Positions 15,917 through 23,766 of a stretch of 64,000 nucleotides of DNA are shown piece by piece. The position numbers and the translations under genes were made by a program. Position 1 is the first letter of the stretch, and the number at the start of each line of letters is the position of its first letter. Origin of the DNA: Rhizobium tibeticum (GTDB lineage Bacteria; Pseudomonadota; Alphaproteobacteria; Rhizobiales; Rhizobiaceae); the NCBI RefSeq assembly GCF_900110205.1, contig NZ_FOCV01000026.1, positions 22,737 through 86,736 of the forward strand. The letters are read 5' to 3'. The notes beneath the pieces were generated by a model, which was given only the letters and a program-made list of their open reading frames with translations, did not search any database and had not been told where the DNA came from.

Positions 15917-15971
15917 GTTGAAAGCTAGATTGACTGGTGGCAAAATGCAAGCAGTTTATTTGGAGGAACTA

Positions 15972-16544
15972 ATGGACGATGCTTACCGCTCCGGCTGCCC
16001 GATCAATCTGACGCTGGAAGTGCTCGGCGATCGCTGGAGCCTGCTCGTCATTCGCGACATCATGTTCGGCAATCGGCGCCACTTCCGCGAATTGCTGCAG
16101 CATTCCGAAGAGCGGATTGCGTCGAATATCCTGGCCGACCGCCTACGTCGCCTGGTTGACAGAGGCTTGCTGACGCGTGAGGTCGATCCGACGCACAAGC
16201 AGAAGGCAATCTACAGTCTGACGGAAATGGCGATCCAGCTGGTGCCGATCTTCGCGCATATGGGTGCCTGGGGCCGCAGGCATCTTCCGGTTTCCGAGGA
16301 GCTCTCCATTCGGGCCGAGCTTCTGGAGACCGGAGGTGCGGAACTCTGGGAGGAATTCATGGACGAGTTGCGCGCCACGCATTGCGGCAAGAAGCTGCCT
16401 GCTGGAACGACGTCGGTGCTCGCACGCCTGACCGAAGCCTATTTCGATGTCGTCGCCCGAAATCGGCATGATCAATCCTTGCGGAACACCACGCTGGCGC
16501 CCCAGCCCGTGACGAGCGCGAGGAAGACGGAGAGCAAGCCATAG
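15972..16544 (+). CDS. HxlR family transcriptional regulator
   Basis: A 190-residue winged-helix regulator. The HxlR signature is plain: RSGCPINLTLEVLGDRWSLL, then IRDIMFGNRRHFRELL, SNILADRLRRLVDRGLL, and the wing REVDPTHKQKAIYSLT. The start is set to the ATG at 15972 because GGAGGA lies 5-8 bases before it; ATG 15945 has no such site. A C-terminal extension of about 70 residues goes beyond the usual HxlR domain, and its last 73 bp overlap the convergent TIGR02186 gene. The divergent DHFR-like gene is the likely target. Confidence 0.9.
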   Translation: MDDAYRSGCPINLTLEVLGDRWSLLVIRDIMFGNRRHFRELLQHSEERIASNILADRLRRLVDRGLLTREVDPTHKQKAIYSLTEMAIQLVPIFAHMGAWGRRHLPVSEELSIRAELLETGGAELWEEFMDELRATHCGKKLPAGTTSVLARLTEAYFDVVARNRHDQSLRNTTLAPQPVTSARKTESKP

Positions 16545-17278
16545 GCGATCGGCTGGGCGTGCGCCGCGTCGGTAATCATCTGCTCGATCCCTGTCTTGAT
16601 GACACGCAGCGGAACGGACTTCTCGGTGACGAAGCTGCCGCTCTTGAAGAGATAGGCGCGCACGGTGTGCACGCCGTTCGGAATGTTTGCCGGCAACCGC
16701 AGGCTTGCCTTGAACAGGCTGGAGCTTACGAAACGCACGCCGCTCGGGTCGCGATCATAGAGGCCGCCGTTCTCCTGCAGCCGGCGAAAGGCCTGCCGGA
16801 ACTCGCCGAGATTGCTGGCATCGCCGACGAAGCCGACCGGCGTCAGCGGAATGTGATCGATCCCGATTCCCCTGTCCGTAAGGTCGAGCGGCGTGGTGAT
16901 GTCATCCAGCATGCGCGAACTCGACATGGAATAGGAGTGCGGCACCGCCTCGAAGGTCATCGAGCGCGTATTGATCCAGATGCCGAACACGCGCTCCTTC
17001 CGGCGCACGGTTGCGTCTTCGCGCGGCCCCTCAAGAACGACCACCACATCATACTGGCCAATCGCCAGCAGCAAGCTGTCGGTGTTGGTCACGGCCCCGA
17101 AAATCGTCAGGTCTGCGCCGCGAAAATCCGAGGTGATGGCGATTTCGCTGGTGGACGTGCCGATCTCAAGTCCTTCGGCCGTCGTTTGGCTCGCCTGGCC
17201 CGGGAGCAGCATTTGCGCGGTCGCGACACCAGGCAGCATCATCGCGCAAAATAGCAGAGCAGCGAGGAAGCGGCGCAT
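16472..17278 (-). CDS. TIGR02186 family secreted/membrane protein
   Basis: A 268-residue protein with a cleavable signal (residues 1-22, ending VATAQ), a large beta-rich periplasmic part (GLEIGTSTSEIAITSDFRGADLTIFGAV; VVVLEGPREDATVRRKERVFGIWIN) and one C-terminal membrane helix (AYGLLSVFLALVTGWGASVVF), so it is anchored with the bulk outside. This architecture fits TIGR02186, a family of unknown function. Its ATG overlaps the TGA of the TauE/SafE gene by 4 bp, so the two are coupled and probably form a functional unit. The 3' end overlaps hxlR by 73 bp. Confidence 0.88.
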   Translation of the reverse strand: MRRFLAALLFCAMMLPGVATAQMLLPGQASQTTAEGLEIGTSTSEIAITSDFRGADLTIFGAVTNTDSLLLAIGQYDVVVVLEGPREDATVRRKERVFGIWINTRSMTFEAVPHSYSMSSSRMLDDITTPLDLTDRGIGIDHIPLTPVGFVGDASNLGEFRQAFRRLQENGGLYDRDPSGVRFVSSSLFKASLRLPANIPNGVHTVRAYLFKSGSFVTEKSVPLRVIKTGIEQMITDAAHAQPIAYGLLSVFLALVTGWGASVVFRKD

Positions 17279-18198
17279 CAATTCGCCCCCATGACCACGG
17301 AGTAGACATCCGCTGGCGTTACGACCAGCGCAACGGCAAGGCGAAGGCCGACGGCCAGCACCAGAAGCCCGAGCAGCGCACGCAGCTGCTCGCCGCGCAG
17401 TTTTTGTCCGACGCGCACGCCATACTGTGCGCCGATCACACCGGCGATCATCAGGATAAAGGCGAGCACGATATCGACCGAGAAGTTGGTCGCAGCCTGC
17501 ACGACAGTCGTGTAGGCGGTCACGAAAATGATCTGGAACAGAGACGTACCGACAACCACGTTGGTCGGGATGCGCAGGAGATAGATCATCGCCGGCACCA
17601 TGATGAAGCCGCCGCCGACGCCCATGACCGACGTCAGGATGCCGATGCCGAAGCCGAGCGTGATGACCGGGATGACGCTCAGAAAGATCTTCGATTTCTT
17701 GAAACGCATCTTCAGCGGCAGCTTGTGCACCCAATGGTGATGGCCGGGTCGACGGGGCGTTGGCGGCACGTTCTTTGCCGCGCGGCGCATGGCATTGACG
17801 CTTTCGAGCAGCATCAGCCCGCCGACCGTGCCGAGGAAGACGACGTAGAGCAGCGAGATGATGAGATCGAGCTGGCCGATCTGCCTCAGCAGCGAGAAGA
17901 TCCAAATACCGACGGTCGCGCCGGAAAGGCCGCCGACGAGCAGCACGGATCCGAGCTTCACATCGAGCGTTCCACGCCGGAAGTGAGTGATGGCCCCAGA
18001 GATAGAGGAGGCAACAACCTGGTTGGCGCCGGTGGCGACGGCCACGACCGGCGGGATGTTGTAGAAGATCAGGAGCGGTGTGATCAGGAAGCCGCCGCCG
18101 ACACCGAACATTCCGGAGAGAAAGCCGACGGCCGCCCCCATGCCGAGAATGATGAAGATGTTCACCGACAATTCTGCGATAGGCAGATAGATTGTCAC
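17278..18198 (-). CDS. TauE/SafE family anion permease
   Basis: A 306-residue inner-membrane protein with two homologous halves, each bearing the family motif: GFLSGMFGVGGGFLITPLL near residue 25 and TSVMGVGGGFIMVPAMI in the second half, plus GANQVVASS and GTSLFQIIF. TauE/SafE proteins move sulfite, sulfonates or other organic anions; the substrate here is not evident. I use the GTG at 18198 (TIYLPIAELS follows); an in-frame TTG at 18228 would add ten unusual residues. It is first in a coupled pair with the TIGR02186 gene. Confidence 0.92.
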   Translation of the reverse strand: MTIYLPIAELSVNIFIILGMGAAVGFLSGMFGVGGGFLITPLLIFYNIPPVVAVATGANQVVASSISGAITHFRRGTLDVKLGSVLLVGGLSGATVGIWIFSLLRQIGQLDLIISLLYVVFLGTVGGLMLLESVNAMRRAAKNVPPTPRRPGHHHWVHKLPLKMRFKKSKIFLSVIPVITLGFGIGILTSVMGVGGGFIMVPAMIYLLRIPTNVVVGTSLFQIIFVTAYTTVVQAATNFSVDIVLAFILMIAGVIGAQYGVRVGQKLRGEQLRALLGLLVLAVGLRLAVALVVTPADVYSVVMGAN

Positions 18199-18475
18199 AG
18201 CAGACCCCGATCTATGAACTGCCCCCAAAGGCAGGCGTTCTTACATCCTGTTCGAATGGCGCATCATACGGTGAAATCGTTGCCAGAGGATTTCGATAAG
18301 CGACATGCGATCCGCTCGATAGCGTGATCACTCTCGAATAATCAGGCTTTTTTTGGGTTTTATGACAGACCTTTAGAGGGCGAGCCCCGCAGGATCCATC
18401 GTTGTTCTCGATCCGTCGCGGTTGAACGCGATGCACCTGCCGACTAGTCTCGACACTGCATGATGGGGGATTCGC

Positions 18476-19069
18476 GTGAAGGCAGGATTGGTTCGTTGGT
18501 TATTGGTTGCTTGGGTCTTGCAGCCGATTGCCGCAAAGGCGGAATGGCAGCCGGTTGAACAGGTGCGGACCTATGCGGTGACCGGCAGTTCGGGCGCAGC
18601 ACTCTACGATTCAATCGGCGAGAAAGGTCCCGCGCTTGGCAGCAGTCGCGCGGTGGCGCATACGACGTTCAAGCTGACCTGGACCAGAAAATACGAGCGC
18701 CGAGGAAACGCCTGCGTCCTGGCTGTGGCGCGGCCAAAGCTGATCATCACCTATACGCTGCCGAAGCCTGCGGTAGAGCTTTCCGCGGTCACTCGGGCAA
18801 GCTGGGCCACCTTCATTGCCGGCATCGAAACGCATGAGCGGGTGCATGGCGACTACATCAAGGAAATGGTCAGGGATATCGAGGCGACGAGCGTCGGGCT
18901 GTCTGCCGACGATGATCCCGACTGCAGGAAGATCCGGATCGAGCTGACGAAGCGGCTCGGCGAACTCTCCGCGCGGCAGCGACAGCGCGGCCGTGATTTC
19001 GACAAGGCCGAGATGAGCGAGGGCGGCAATATCCGCCGCCTCATCCTGCAGCTCGTGAACGGCCCTTGA
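18476..19069 (+). CDS. DUF922 secreted putative zinc protease
   Basis: A 197-residue exported protein: signal peptide to about residue 22 (AKAEW), then a DUF922-like domain. HERVH near residues 120-124 is an HExxH zinc-protease motif, preceded by WATFIAGIETH. Proteolytic activity is predicted by the motif, not shown. The start is GTG at 18476 with GGGGGA seven bases upstream. GAACGG (19057-19062) and CCGTTC (19073-19078) form a small hairpin across the stop codon. The 277 bp upstream of the gene hold no recognised element. Confidence 0.87.
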   Translation: MKAGLVRWLLVAWVLQPIAAKAEWQPVEQVRTYAVTGSSGAALYDSIGEKGPALGSSRAVAHTTFKLTWTRKYERRGNACVLAVARPKLIITYTLPKPAVELSAVTRASWATFIAGIETHERVHGDYIKEMVRDIEATSVGLSADDDPDCRKIRIELTKRLGELSARQRQRGRDFDKAEMSEGGNIRRLILQLVNGP

Positions 19070-19092
19070 GGACCGTTCGAACGCATGCCGGA

Positions 19093-19725
19093 TCAGCCCA
19101 AAGCGGCGGCGGCGACCGGGGCCAGGTGCGGCCAGACCTCGAGCGCCCCGCGATAGATCATGCTCAGCGCCACGTAGATGATGATGGCTAGACCGAGGTA
19201 AGCGATCCAGTGGTAGCGGTTGAGCAGGCGCGCGATGAAGTTCGCCGCGATACCCATCATCGCGATCGACAGGATCAGGCCGATGACGAGGATCGTCGGA
19301 TGCTCACGGGCGGCGCCGGCAACGGCAAGCACGTTGTCGAGCGACATCGACACGTCGGCGATCACGATCTGGCTAGCCGCCTGGTAGAAGGTCTTCCTTG
19401 GCGTCGCGTCGCCTTCGGCTCCTTCGGCTTCATTGCCGCTGCCGTTGCGCAGGTCGCGCCACATCTTCCAGCAGACCCAGAGCAGGAGGATGCCGCCGGC
19501 CAGCAGCAGGCCGATGATCTCGAGAAGCTGGACGGTAACGCTGGCAAGCGCGATCCGCAGTACGGTAGCGGCAAGAATGCCGACGAGGATCGCCTTCTTG
19601 CGTTGCTCGGTCGGCAGCCCCGCCGCGGCAAGGCCGATGACCACGGCGTTGTCGCCAGCAAGCACGAGGTCGATGAGGATGACCTGCAGAAGCGCCAGCA
19701 AGCCGGCAGAAGTGAAAATTTCCAT
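19093..19725 (-). CDS. TerC family integral membrane protein
   Basis: A 210-residue protein with seven hydrophobic segments. It has the conserved acidic motifs of the TerC/YjbE family within membrane helices: LVLAGDNAVVIGLAA near residue 22 and ADVSMSLDNVLAVAG near residue 125. TerC proteins are linked to metal homeostasis, especially manganese export or loading of exported metalloenzymes, so a Mn role is plausible. The leader (19726-19790) was read for a yybP-ykoY manganese riboswitch and none was recognised. Confidence 0.9.
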   Translation of the reverse strand: MEIFTSAGLLALLQVILIDLVLAGDNAVVIGLAAAGLPTEQRKKAILVGILAATVLRIALASVTVQLLEIIGLLLAGGILLLWVCWKMWRDLRNGSGNEAEGAEGDATPRKTFYQAASQIVIADVSMSLDNVLAVAGAAREHPTILVIGLILSIAMMGIAANFIARLLNRYHWIAYLGLAIIIYVALSMIYRGALEVWPHLAPVAAAALG

Positions 19726-20026
19726 GATGTGACAATCCCTGACATATACGAAACGCCTGCCGGCGCGCTGCTAACGCATAAATGATCGCTGAACTGCTTA
19801 TCAAGTGGCTGAAGGACATTGTGGAAAAGTTCTCGAGCCCGTTGATGTTCCGCCTCGTCGATCGAGTACGCTTCATGCACCGTTGTCGGGGCGCTTTCCG
19901 GATGCATCGAATTCTTTGCATGGCACGGGATTGGCCATGACGTTCTGAACATGCTAGCGAGGGCCGCAAAAGGCCCCGGTACGCATGACGGAGGGGCGCT
20001 GCAACTCTTTCGGGCTCCACGCAAAC
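19726..20026. other. Intergenic region between terC and the ABC-F gene
   Basis: About 300 bp between divergent genes. It must hold both promoters, but no clear promoter pair, palindrome, terminator or small gene was recognised. Confidence 0.5.
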
Positions 20027-21649
20027 ATGATTCGTATCGAGAATATCAGCAAGCAGAACAGCCACCGGATCCTCTTCATCGAGGCTTCCGCCGCGCTCAA
20101 CAGAGGCGAGAAGATTGGCCTTGTCGGCCCGAACGGCGCAGGCAAGACGACGCTCTTCCGCATGATCACCGGGCAGGAGCAGGCCGACGAAGGCCAGGTC
20201 TCCGCCGAGAAGGGCGTGACCATCGGCTACTTCAATCAGGACGTCGGCGAGATGGAGGGCCGCAGCGCGGTGGCCGAGGTCATGGAAGGCGCCGGCCCCG
20301 TCAGCGTCGTCGCGGCCGAGCTGCGCGAGCTCGAAGCGCAGATGATCGATCCCGACAAGCTCGACGAGATGGACCGGATCATCGAGCGCTACGGCGAAGT
20401 CCAGGCGCGCTACGAGGAATTGGACGGCTACGCCCTCGAGGGCCGTGCGCGCGAAGTGCTGGCCGGTCTCAGCTTCACCCAGGAGATGATGGACGGCGAC
20501 GTCGGAGCGCTTTCGGGCGGGTGGAAAATGCGCGTGGCGCTTGCCCGCATCCTGCTGATGCGCCCGGACGTCATGCTGCTCGACGAACCGAGCAACCACC
20601 TGGACCTCGAGAGCCTCATCTGGCTGGAAGAATTCCTAAAGACCTACGATGGCGCGCTGCTGATGACCTCGCACGACCGCGAGTTCATGAACCGCATCGT
20701 CAGCAAGATCATCGAGATCGACGGCGGCTCCCTGAACAGCTATTCCGGCGATTACGGTTTCTATGAGCAGCAGCGGGCGCAGAACGAGAAGCAGCAGCAG
20801 GCGCAGTTCGAGCGCCAGCAGGCAATGCTTGCCAAGGAAATCAAGTTTATCGAGCGCTTCAAGGCACGGGCCTCGCACGCTTCGCAGGTGCAAAGCCGCG
20901 TCAAGAAGCTGGAGAAAATCGATCGGGTCGACCCGCCGAAGCGACGCCAGACCGTCGCCTTCGACTTCCTGCCGGCACCACGGTCCGGCGAAGACGTGAT
21001 CAACCTGAAGAACGTCCACAAGAAGTACGGCAGCCGGGCCATCTATGAAGGCCTGGACTTCATGGTCCGCCGCAAGGAGCGTTGGTGCATCATGGGCATC
21101 AATGGCGCCGGCAAGTCGACCCTGCTGAAACTGGTGGCGGGTTCCACCGAACCGGATCAGGGCAGCGTCGCCCTCGGTGCCAGCGTCAAGTTGGGCTACT
21201 TCGCCCAACATGCCATGGACCTGCTCGACGGAGATCGAACTGTGCTGGAATGGCTGGAGGACTCCTTCCCCCAGGCGGGCCAGGCGCCGCTCAGGGCGCT
21301 CGCAGGATGCTTCGGTTTCTCCGGTGACGATGTCGAGAAGAAATGCCGCGTTCTTTCCGGCGGCGAAAAAGCCCGGCTCGTGATGGCCAAGATGCTCTTC
21401 GATCCGCCGAACCTGCTGGTGCTGGACGAGCCGACGAACCATCTGGATCTCGATACCAAGGAGATGCTGATCAAGGCGCTGTCGCAATACGAGGGCACCA
21501 TGCTGTTCGTCTCGCACGACCGGCATTTCCTTGCCGCTCTGTCCAACCGCGTGCTGGAACTGACGCCCGACGGTATCCACCAATATGGCGGCGGCTATAC
21601 GGAATATGTCGCCCGCACCGGCCAGGAAGCCCCCGGTCTGCGTAGCTGA
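20027..21649 (+). CDS. ABC-F family ATPase
   Basis: A 540-residue soluble protein with two ABC ATPase domains and no membrane segment. Domain 1: Walker A GPNGAGKT near residue 38, signature LSGGWKMRVALAR, Walker B VMLLDEPSNHLD. Domain 2: GINGAGKST, LSGGEKARLVMAK, LLVLDEPTNHLD. Between them is a charged, Gln-rich helical linker (YEQQRAQNEKQQQAQFERQ) as in ABC-F proteins, which act on the ribosomal E site. Whether it is a housekeeping or resistance factor cannot be told. The ATG at 20027 (MIRIENISKQ) is the family start; 19985 is an upstream alternative. Confidence 0.93.
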   Translation: MIRIENISKQNSHRILFIEASAALNRGEKIGLVGPNGAGKTTLFRMITGQEQADEGQVSAEKGVTIGYFNQDVGEMEGRSAVAEVMEGAGPVSVVAAELRELEAQMIDPDKLDEMDRIIERYGEVQARYEELDGYALEGRAREVLAGLSFTQEMMDGDVGALSGGWKMRVALARILLMRPDVMLLDEPSNHLDLESLIWLEEFLKTYDGALLMTSHDREFMNRIVSKIIEIDGGSLNSYSGDYGFYEQQRAQNEKQQQAQFERQQAMLAKEIKFIERFKARASHASQVQSRVKKLEKIDRVDPPKRRQTVAFDFLPAPRSGEDVINLKNVHKKYGSRAIYEGLDFMVRRKERWCIMGINGAGKSTLLKLVAGSTEPDQGSVALGASVKLGYFAQHAMDLLDGDRTVLEWLEDSFPQAGQAPLRALAGCFGFSGDDVEKKCRVLSGGEKARLVMAKMLFDPPNLLVLDEPTNHLDLDTKEMLIKALSQYEGTMLFVSHDRHFLAALSNRVLELTPDGIHQYGGGYTEYVARTGQEAPGLRS

Positions 21650-21788
21650 CGACATCACGACGAATATCCGTGGCTGGCCTCCGCGAGCGTCTCTGCCGGG
21701 GCGCTCGGGTTCGCCAGGCCCGGACTTCGTTCACCATCAGCATTTCGGTGCGGCCGGCAGGCCGTACCGGCCAGGAAAGCGCTGAGCC

Positions 21789-22408
21789 GTGACCTCGGTT
21801 CCGGCGCCGTGCCGCCTCCGAAAGGCGTCGTTCCAGATCCCCGAACTCGTCCGCGTCGTCGGCCTCCGTTCCGGCGCCGGCACGTTCGAAACGCCGAAAT
21901 GGGATCAGAAAAGCCAGAAGGCTGCCGGCGATGCCCTTCTGACCTTGGACGCCACAATTCTGGGCTTCAAAGGCGCTTAGACACCAAGGAAGCCGTCGAT
22001 CCGGTGCGTCATCTGATCGGTACGGCGACGGGATGGTGAGGAAACCCTGAAAAGGATGCAACCTATCTCAATGTGACACCCGAAAGGAACGACGCCAAGA
22101 CAGTCTACAAGCTCACCGTCAAGGCGGTGCCGGTGGATGGCTTCTGGTCCATCAGCGTCTATAATGCAAAGGGTTACTTCCAGAAAAACAAGCTCAACGC
22201 GTCCAGGCTCAACGCGTCCAGGCTCAACATCACCGCCGCAAAGGCTGCCGACGGCTCCGTCGAGGTGCAATTCGGCGGCTGCGATGGGAAGGTCGCAAAC
22301 TGCCTGCCCGTCGTCAAAGACGGGAACTACACTATTCGCCTGTATCGGCCTCGGGCGGATATACTCGACGGAAACTAGGAGTTCCCTCCGCCACAGAATG
22401 CCGCGTAG
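21789..22408 (+). pseudogene. Decayed DUF1254/DUF1214 domain protein gene
   Basis: Fragments in successive frames read as the C-terminal half of a DUF1254/DUF1214 envelope protein: KASFQIPELV, then GTFETPKWDQKS and LTLDATILGFKGA; after a frame change near 21978, TKEAVDPVRHLIGTATGW; then GNPEKDATYLNVTPERND, VPVDGFWSISVYNAKGYF, QFGGCDGKVANCLPVVKDGN and YTIRLYRPR. Lesions: stop plus frameshift at about 21978, a TGA at 22037 where Gly is expected after TGW, a TAG at 22376 where Trp is expected, and a 15-bp tandem duplication at 22192. The original stop is probably TAG 22406-22408. Family consensus is recalled, not computed. The 5' half (21650-21790) is no longer recognisable. Confidence 0.75.
22192..22228 (+). 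repeat. 15-bp tandem duplication inside the DUF1214 pseudogene
   Basis: The unit GCTCAACGCGTCCAG occurs at 22192-22206 and again at 22207-22221, followed by a partial copy (22222-22228). It encodes a repeated Leu-Asn-Ala-Ser-Arg in the former reading frame, consistent with slippage in an unselected gene. Confidence 0.9.
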
Positions 22409-22594
22409 TGTCGTCGGGTCGTTGCGAGCGTATGGCGGAAGCTCGTGGCGAGGTCATCGCGGGTGGCAGTGGGTTTTAACGGCAGCATCGCTTCCTTCTC
22501 CAACGCGCGGCGCGGCACTAGAACGTCTCGTCTTGCGCGGCCATATCCTTCGGAACGGCAGCTGCATATCGTACTTCGCAAGCAAGAGGCCTCC

Positions 22595-23707
22595 ATGACG
22601 GATGCAGAGACGATCATCATCGGCGCGGGACCGGCAGGATTGGCCTGCGCCGCGGCGCTGCGGGCGCGGGGACGCTCGTTCCTGGTGCTTGAGAAAGGGC
22701 ATACGCTCGCCGCCTCCTGGCATTGCCACTACGACCGCCTTCGGCTGCATACCCACAAGATGCACTCGGCCTTGGCGGGAAAGCCGATGCCGCGGCATTT
22801 TCCGAAGTATCCGTCGCGGCTAGAGGTTATCGAGTATCTCGAAGTCTACAGCTCTTCGAACGACATCGAGGTCAGATTTGGCGTGCGCGCGACGACGATC
22901 CGCAAGGCCAAGACGTGGACCGTGGAGACCTCCCACGGGGTTTTCGAGGCGAGCAACGTCATTGTCGCGACCGGCCTCGCAAACTTGCCGATAAGGCCGA
23001 CCTGGGAAGGACAGGAGCTGTTTGCGGGCAAGCTTCTCCACTCCTCGGAGTTCAGGAATGCCGCGGCGCTTGCGGCTAAGCGCGTCCTTGTCGTCGGCTT
23101 CGGCAATTCGGCAGGCGAGATCGCGCTCGAATGCGCTGAGGCCGGCCTTGATGTCGCCATGTCCGTGCGCGGCCCGGTCAGTGTCGTGCCGCTCGAACTG
23201 TTCGGACTGACGAGCGCCAGCATCGCCATAGCCCAGCGGTTCCTTCCCTATCGCCTGGTCGATGCGGTGAACGCTCCGATCCTGCGCCTGCGGTTCGGAG
23301 ACCTCGGGAAGTTCGGGCTGGAACGAGCGCGAAATGGCCCGCTGACAGGCATCATCGAAAGGGGCCGTACGCCTCTGATCAATATCGGAACGATCGAGCG
23401 GATCAGGTCAGGGGATATCCGGGTGTTCCCCGCAATCTCGACATCCGAGGATCAGCGGGTGCATTTCTCCGACGGCCGATCCGATACGTTCGACGTGATC
23501 ATTCTGGCGACCGGCTACCGGCCGGGGCTTGATGCGCTTCTGCCCGATTTCGCGCAGCGATTTGGCGGCGCCGACGGTCCCGGCCGCGGGCAGCTTCAAC
23601 CGGCAAATGACGGCCTCTACTTTTGCGGCTTCACTGCCGTGGCGACCGGCCTTCTCCGGGAAATCGGAATTGAGGCCGAGACGATCGCGGCCTCCATCGA
23701 TAGGTAG
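22595..23707 (+). CDS. Flavin-containing monooxygenase, YUCCA-like
   Basis: A 370-residue NAD(P)/FAD-dependent oxidoreductase. FAD site: IIIGAGPAGLACAAAL at residues 7-22. NADPH site: VVGFGNSAGEIALE near residue 165. Between them is the FMO identifying pattern F-x-G-x3-H-x3-F (FAGKLLHSSEF), and near the C-terminus the ATGYRP motif. The compact length and RLHTHKMHSALAG resemble the YUCCA-type monooxygenases that in plants convert indole-3-pyruvate to auxin; the bacterial substrate is unknown. The ATG at 22595 is chosen because the FAD motif follows at once; the longer start at 22445 lies just after the pseudogene. It is followed convergently by the beta-oxidation operon. Confidence 0.85.
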   Translation: MTDAETIIIGAGPAGLACAAALRARGRSFLVLEKGHTLAASWHCHYDRLRLHTHKMHSALAGKPMPRHFPKYPSRLEVIEYLEVYSSSNDIEVRFGVRATTIRKAKTWTVETSHGVFEASNVIVATGLANLPIRPTWEGQELFAGKLLHSSEFRNAAALAAKRVLVVGFGNSAGEIALECAEAGLDVAMSVRGPVSVVPLELFGLTSASIAIAQRFLPYRLVDAVNAPILRLRFGDLGKFGLERARNGPLTGIIERGRTPLINIGTIERIRSGDIRVFPAISTSEDQRVHFSDGRSDTFDVIILATGYRPGLDALLPDFAQRFGGADGPGRGQLQPANDGLYFCGFTAVATGLLREIGIEAETIAASIDR

Positions 23708-23766
23708 CACCTCCGCTAGGCCGCAACCCCGTCTCGCCACGCAACCGCGTGATGCCCAGAGGCGGC

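Noticed and set aside
19726..19790. Manganese riboswitch (yybP-ykoY type) before the TerC gene
   Set aside because: The leader is short and the conserved loop sequences are not there.
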